DNA from: Bacteroidales bacterium
GTDB taxonomy: Bacteria; Bacteroidota; Bacteroidia; Bacteroidales; B39-G9
DNA: 10,185 nucleotides
Direction of reading: 5' to 3'
Assembly (NCBI GenBank): GCA_023145555.1
Contig: JAGLDO010000026.1
Span: 1-10,185 of the forward strand
Shown here: piece after piece, positions 6,557-10,185 of the stretch
Layout: each line of letters begins with the position of its first letter
Numbering within the stretch: the stretch's first letter is position 1
Notes under the pieces: model-generated
Database searches by the model: none
Told to the model about the DNA's origin: nothing
Seen by the model: only the letters and a program-made list of their open reading frames with translations
Position numbers and translations under genes: made by a program

Positions 6557-6564
6557 TAATATTG
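6557..6564 (+). promoter_or_regulatory. Candidate -7 box for hcp
   Basis: TAATATTG matches TAnnTTTG at all but one fixed position. It begins 17 bases downstream of the palindrome and predicts a start near 6569, hence a leader of about 120 bases before the hcp ATG. No -33 TTG is needed if an activator sits at the palindrome. The choice rests partly on this spacing, so the two calls are not fully independent. Confidence 0.45.
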
Positions 6565-6691
6565 CAAATAAGTTATAACTAATTTATTACTTTAATTTTT
6601 AGCAGGTTAAAAAAATATTTGATAAAGCAGGTTTATTGTTTTAAATTAGTAAAAAAAGGTGTTAATTAATTAAAATTAAATAAAAAAAGTT

Positions 6692-8344
6692 ATGAGTATG
6701 TTTTGTTATCAATGTCAAGAAACAGCAAAAGGGACAGGCTGCACAGTAAAAGGTGTTTGCGGGAAAACTGATGACCTTGCAAACATGCAAGATCTTTTAA
6801 TATTTGTATTAAAGGGTATTTCTATCTACAGCACTAAAGCACGGGAGCTTGGAATAGAAAATGCAAAAGTTAATAAAATCGTTTACGAAGGTTTATTTAT
6901 GACCATTACTAATGCCAATTTTGATAAAGAGAGATTTTTCGAAAGCGTTAGAGAAGGGTTAAAACTTCGTGAAGAGATTAAACATGAGCTTATGAATGCC
7001 GGTGGTACAATTCCTAAAAATTTACATGAATCTGCTACATGGTATGGAAATTCTGTTGAAGAATTTGAAGCAAAAAATATTTCAATTGGAGTTTTGGCAA
7101 CTAAAGATGAAGATATTAGAGGATTAAGAGAATTAGTTGTTTACGGATTAAAAGGTTTAGCAGCTTACACAGAGCATGCTTTTAATTTAGGGTTTGAAGA
7201 CAAATCTCTTTATGATTTTATGCAAAAAGCTTTGGTTGACACAACAAATGATGCTCTTAGTGCAGAAGATTTAGTTGCCTTAGTTCTTGAAACCGGTAAA
7301 TTTGGTGTTGATGCAATGGCTATTTTAGACAAAGCAAATACAACAACTTACGGGAATCCTGAAATCACAAAAGTAAATATTGGTGTCAGTAATAAACCCG
7401 GTATCTTAATAAGCGGACACGACTTAAGAGATATGGAAGATTTATTAAAACAGACCCAAGGTACCGGAATTGATGTTTACACTCATGGCGAGATGCTACC
7501 GGCAAATTATTACCCGGCTTTTAAAAAGTATAAAAATTTTATTGGCAATTACGGTAATGCTTGGTGGAAACAAAAAGAAGAATTTGAAACTTTTAACGGA
7601 CCAATTTTGTTTACAACAAATTGTATTGTGCCACCAAAAAAAGATGCTTCATATAGCGATAGAGTATTTACAACAGGAACATCAGGATTTCCCGGGTTCA
7701 AACATATACCGGAAAGAGCTGAAGGAGGACAAAAAGATTTCTCTGAAATTATTGAAATGGCAAAAAAATGCAAAACACCTATTGAAATTGAAAAAGGTGA
7801 AATAATCGGTGGATTTGCTCATAATCAGGTTGTTAAACTTGCAGATAAAATTGTTGATGCAGTAAAAACAGGTGCTATAAAAAAATTCTTTGTAATGGCA
7901 GGATGTGACGGGAGAATGAAAAGCAGAAACTATTACACTGAATTTGCACAAAAATTACCACATGATACAGTGATATTAACAGCAGGTTGTGCAAAATATC
8001 GTTATAATAAACTTCAATTAGGCGATATAAACGGCATACCAAGAGTTCTTGACGCAGGTCAATGCAACGACTCTTATTCATTAGTTGTTATTGCACTCAA
8101 ACTAAAAGAAATTTTTGAACTTAATGATATAAACGAATTACCAATTAAATATAACATTGCATGGTATGAGCAAAAAGCTGTTATTGTACTTCTTGCATTA
8201 TTATATCTTGGGGTTAAAGATATTCATACAGGACCAACTTTGCCTGCTTTCTTTTCGCCTAATATTCGCAAGGTGCTTCAAGAAAAATTTGGACTTGCTT
8301 CAATAGGCACTGTTGACGATGATATTAAAATGTTTATGAACTGA
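6692..8344 (+). CDS. hcp: Hybrid cluster protein (Hcp, hydroxylamine / NO reductase)
   Basis: This 550-residue protein is full-length Hcp. The N-terminal cysteines C5, C8, C17 and C23 follow C-x2-C-x8-C-x5-C, the spacing of the [4Fe-4S]-type proteins from strict anaerobes rather than the [2Fe-2S] type of enteric bacteria. Every hybrid-cluster ligand is present: H243 (SGHDLRD), E267 (HGEMLP), C311 (TNCIVPP), C405 (AGCDGR), C433 (AGCAKYR), C458 (AGQCNDS) and E493, with K495 nearby (WYEQKA). These are each one residue below the numbering of the Desulfovibrio protein. Known chemistry: reduction of hydroxylamine to ammonia and NO to N2O, and in E. coli protein S-nitrosylation. It is cytoplasmic. 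The ATG at 6692 follows an A-rich stretch without Shine-Dalgarno; M3 is an alternative start. No Hcr reductase partner is encoded in the window. It is probably cotranscribed with the AhpD-like gene 109 bases downstream. Confidence 0.97.
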   Translation: MSMFCYQCQETAKGTGCTVKGVCGKTDDLANMQDLLIFVLKGISIYSTKARELGIENAKVNKIVYEGLFMTITNANFDKERFFESVREGLKLREEIKHELMNAGGTIPKNLHESATWYGNSVEEFEAKNISIGVLATKDEDIRGLRELVVYGLKGLAAYTEHAFNLGFEDKSLYDFMQKALVDTTNDALSAEDLVALVLETGKFGVDAMAILDKANTTTYGNPEITKVNIGVSNKPGILISGHDLRDMEDLLKQTQGTGIDVYTHGEMLPANYYPAFKKYKNFIGNYGNAWWKQKEEFETFNGPILFTTNCIVPPKKDASYSDRVFTTGTSGFPGFKHIPERAEGGQKDFSEIIEMAKKCKTPIEIEKGEIIGGFAHNQVVKLADKIVDAVKTGAIKKFFVMAGCDGRMKSRNYYTEFAQKLPHDTVILTAGCAKYRYNKLQLGDINGIPRVLDAGQCNDSYSLVVIALKLKEIFELNDINELPIKYNIAWYEQKAVIVLLALLYLGVKDIHTGPTLPAFFSPNIRKVLQEKFGLASIGTVDDDIKMFMN

Positions 8345-8440
8345 AATTATTTGAATTCAGAAATTGTTTCTACAAAAAACATTAGCTAAACGAACAAATT
8401 GTAAAATTTTAATAAATTAATAGCAAAATAATTAAAATTA

Positions 8441-8446
8441 AAGGAG
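8441..8446 (+). promoter_or_regulatory. Strong Shine-Dalgarno of the AhpD-like gene
   Basis: AAGGAG lies 7 bases before the ATG at 8454, an ideal spacing. The other starts visible here (parB, DUF5683, mltD, hcp, reductase, methyltransferase) have only A/T-rich leaders, so this site stands out and fixes the start. Confidence 0.7.
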
Positions 8447-8453
8447 AAAAAAA

Positions 8454-8807
8454 ATGGAAAATTTATCAACAGACATGAAGCGTTCTTATAATCAATTTAT
8501 GGATTTAATGAAGAAAGCAGGAGAAATAAATCCGGGTTATGCAAAAGCTCTTATGGAGTTTGTAAAACAAGCAGAAAAACCGGGAGCACTCAGCACTAAA
8601 ACAAAAGAGCTTATTTCAATTGCACTTGGTGTAACAGCTTCTTGTGTTTTTTGCATAGCATTTCATACTAAAAATGCTATAGCCGAAGGTGCCACAAAAC
8701 AAGAAATTTTGGAAGCAGGACTTGTAGCCGGACTTATGGGTGGCGGACCTGCCGTTGCACACTTACATTATGTAATTGACGCTTGCGACCAATTCGGTGC
8801 AAAGTAA
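8454..8807 (+). CDS. AhpD-like / carboxymuconolactone decarboxylase-family protein
   Basis: This 117-residue all-helical protein has the CMD/AhpD fold, about the usual length for the short members. The diagnostic core is LSTKTKELISIALGVTA (46-62) followed by C64-x2-C67-x3-H71 (CVFCIAFH), then HTKNAIAEGATKQEILEA (71-88) and the glycine-rich GLMGGGPAVAH (93-103). The CxxCxxxH set is that of the peroxidatic, disulfide-reductase branch (AhpD, which reduces AhpC in mycobacteria), not of true carboxymuconolactone decarboxylase, so a thiol redox role is likelier than aromatic degradation. No peroxiredoxin gene is nearby. It follows hcp by 109 bases with no terminator visible between (only a 5-base-pair AGAAA/TTTCT element), so cotranscription is likely. 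It has its own strong Shine-Dalgarno. The substrate is unknown. Confidence 0.88.
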   Translation: MENLSTDMKRSYNQFMDLMKKAGEINPGYAKALMEFVKQAEKPGALSTKTKELISIALGVTASCVFCIAFHTKNAIAEGATKQEILEAGLVAGLMGGGPAVAHLHYVIDACDQFGAK

Positions 8808-8810
8808 AAA

Positions 8811-8845
8811 GTTAAATAATGATTTAACTTATCATAAAATAAGTT
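8811..8845. repeat. Two overlapping hairpins after the AhpD-like gene
   Basis: GTTAAAT (8811-8817) pairs with ATTTAAC (8822-8828) around AATG, and AACTTAT (8826-8832) pairs with ATAAGTT (8839-8845) around CATAAA. They share the bases AAC, so the two full stems exclude each other. They start 4 bases after the stop codon and precede the strong terminator. They may only protect the 3' end. Confidence 0.4.
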
Positions 8846-8876
8846 GATTGGTTTATAACAAGAATAATATTTAATA

Positions 8877-8916
8877 TTAACCTTCAGAAGTTAGCTTTTG
8901 AAGGTTAATTTTTTTT
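8877..8916 (+). terminator. Strong intrinsic terminator of the hcp unit
   Basis: TTAACCTTCAGAAG (8877-8890) pairs with CTTTTGAAGGTTAA (8895-8908) as a 14-base-pair stem with one G-U wobble and a TTAG tetraloop, followed by eight T (8909-8916). It is oriented to end + strand transcription from hcp and the AhpD-like gene. The right arm includes the stop codon of the convergent MFS gene. On the minus strand the T tract is poor, so it is less likely to end MFS transcription efficiently. Confidence 0.9.
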
Positions 8917-10131
8917 ACAATTCAGCTTATTTACAAAAACGAAACTTGATAATACTAATAAAGAAACAGAACCAAATACCACAATATAACCTAATTGACT
9001 AATTAATAAACCAGCTATTAATGGAAAAATTGCGGTTAATATGCTACCTGCTCCTGAAATTCCCGTATATAATGCTCTATTTTCATTTGTTGATATTTCC
9101 ATTAAAACACCATTATTGCTTATCTTATAAATTGCTACAAAAATTCCTGATAAAGCAAACAAAAATTGATAAAGGAATTGACTGTCACCAAGAAATAAAG
9201 CCATTACCGGTAATGAAGCACCAATAATCAAGCTAAATTTTAACAGCGTTTTATAATTAATTTTATGCGATATTTTAAAAAAGATTAAACTCGCAAACAA
9301 CATCCCTATAGTTCGAAACACCAAAAAATTACCAATAAGTTCATACGACAAACCAAATTTATCTTTTGCAAAAAGTATTAAAAAAGGCAGAATGCTGATT
9401 CCTAATCCCAAACTGTTTATAATAAATAAATAATTTCTCAAGTTTGGATTCTTTTTTATTTCAGACGGAATTAATCGGAAAAAATCAATTATATTTTTTT
9501 TATAAACAATTTTTGAAGGAAACTCTCTAATATTCCAGAATCCCGCTGTAGCAATCAATAAAAGAAAACCTGCACAAAAAAATAATAAAGAATAATTATC
9601 GGGATATTCAATCCTCTTTATTAAATATCTGACAAGTAATGCAGAAAAAAACATACCTATACTATTAATTGTTTGCTTTAACGAGAAAAAATGTTTCCAA
9701 CTTTCTTGTCTCACAGATTTTCCAAAAACATCATTATACGATACTCCTGAATACGAACCACTAAGGGCAAATATTGAGATTAAAAAAAATATTAAAAAAA
9801 TAATTATATTATCACTTAAGAGTCCGGAAATATAAAAAACAATTGCCAAGGCTATTAATGAAAAAACTCGTAGATTTATTCCTATTAGTAAGAACTTTTT
9901 TTTATATATTTTTCTGGAAAGATTTGATGCAAATATCAACTGAAATATACTTGTTCCACCTAACATAATTGCAGTTAATAAACCAAGATGAAATGCACTA
10001 CCACCGGCTTTTATCAACATGGAAGGAATAATTGTACCAACATCCATGAAGTTTGAAGCTAAAGCCAAAAACACAGCATGCCATAAAAAACTTTTAAAAT
10101 TTATTTTTGATTGTTTTAATGAAAGTTGCAT
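8905..10131 (-). CDS. Major facilitator superfamily (MFS) transporter
   Basis: This 408-residue protein has twelve hydrophobic segments, at about 15-40, 47-68, 79-103, 107-132, 154-171, 180-199, 233-255, 264-285, 296-315, 319-338, 353-378 and 381-401. This is the two-times-six helix arrangement and usual length of MFS carriers. A basic loop (SRKIYKKK, 72-79) lies between helices 2 and 3 as in the MFS signature region, and a longer charged cytoplasmic loop (200-232) joins the halves. It is therefore placed in the inner membrane. The substrate cannot be read from sequence; drug or metabolite export and solute uptake are all possible. It is convergent with the hcp unit and its stop codon lies inside the terminator arm of that unit. 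Nothing ties it functionally to the redox genes. The ATG at 10131 gives a short basic N-terminus before helix 1. Confidence 0.9.
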   Translation of the reverse strand: MQLSLKQSKINFKSFLWHAVFLALASNFMDVGTIIPSMLIKAGGSAFHLGLLTAIMLGGTSIFQLIFASNLSRKIYKKKFLLIGINLRVFSLIALAIVFYISGLLSDNIIIFLIFFLISIFALSGSYSGVSYNDVFGKSVRQESWKHFFSLKQTINSIGMFFSALLVRYLIKRIEYPDNYSLLFFCAGFLLLIATAGFWNIREFPSKIVYKKNIIDFFRLIPSEIKKNPNLRNYLFIINSLGLGISILPFLILFAKDKFGLSYELIGNFLVFRTIGMLFASLIFFKISHKINYKTLLKFSLIIGASLPVMALFLGDSQFLYQFLFALSGIFVAIYKISNNGVLMEISTNENRALYTGISGAGSILTAIFPLIAGLLISQLGYIVVFGSVSLLVLSSFVFVNKLNCKKN

Positions 10132-10165
10132 TAAATTAATTTTATTTTGCGTTTTAATTTCGTCT

Positions 10166-10173
10166 TAAAAGTA
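10166..10173 (-). promoter_or_regulatory. Candidate -7 box for the MFS gene
   Basis: On the minus strand this reads TACTTTTA, one mismatch from TAnnTTTG. It lies 34 bases upstream of the ATG, predicting a leader of about 30 bases. The -33 region would fall at or beyond the window edge, so it cannot be judged. Confidence 0.35.
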
Positions 10174-10185
10174 ATCAAAAATGAG

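Noticed and set aside
7470..8081. Several frames on both strands inside hcp
   Set aside because: All lie within Hcp, whose metal ligands are fully conserved in frame across the same bases.
8454..8807. Aromatic-degradation carboxymuconolactone decarboxylase
   Set aside because: The CxxCxxxH motif and lack of catabolic neighbours point to the AhpD-type disulfide branch.
10181..10185. ATG at the window end as the start of a divergent gene
   Set aside because: Only five bases are visible, which is not enough to support a gene.
1..10185. CRISPR array, tRNA, rRNA, insertion sequence or prophage
   Set aside because: No regularly spaced repeats, transposase, integrase, or tRNA/rRNA-like sequence was recognised by eye.

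Overview
The window is AT-rich DNA from what looks like an anaerobic or microaerobic member of the Bacteroidota, probably order Bacteroidales/Marinilabiliales. Three observations support this: the gene order parA, parB, DUF5683 protein, LysM-type lytic transglycosylase; a hybrid cluster protein with the cysteine spacing of strict anaerobes; and promoter-like boxes that fit the Bacteroidota -7 consensus TAnnTTTG. Shine-Dalgarno sites are mostly absent, which also fits that phylum. No phage, insertion sequence, CRISPR, tRNA or rRNA was seen.

Left part (2-4192, + strand): a chromosome-segregation and cell-envelope block. parA and parB encode the ATPase and the CTP-dependent centromere-binding protein. 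They are followed by an exported DUF5683 protein starting at TTG, and by an MltD-like murein transglycosylase with two clear LysM repeats. A nested inverted repeat (4226-4313) separates this block from the next, convergent one.

Middle part (4356-8807): a redox / nitrosative-stress block built around a 297-base divergent control region (6395-6691). To the left, on the minus strand, are a small thioredoxin-fold protein with a remodelled active site (MGPMC instead of CGPC), a terminator, a thioredoxin reductase whose NADPH 2'-phosphate motif is gone, and a SAM methyltransferase 10 bases behind the reductase. To the right, on the plus strand, are hcp (hybrid cluster protein) and a small AhpD/CMD-fold protein with CxxCxxxH, ended by a strong terminator. 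A perfect 11-4-11 palindrome (6515-6540) looks like a CRP/FNR-family site, plausibly HcpR. It sits about 41-42 bases upstream of the start point predicted from a good -7 box, the classic class II activator position.

Right part (8905-10131, minus strand): a 12-helix MFS transporter of unknown substrate, whose stop codon lies inside the arm of the terminator of the hcp unit.

The most interesting possibility is that Hcp, the AhpD-like protein, the unusual thioredoxin and the unusual reductase act together in handling NO, hydroxylamine or S-nitrosothiols. Co-function is inferred from arrangement and known family chemistry; the sequence shows only the genes, motifs and palindrome.
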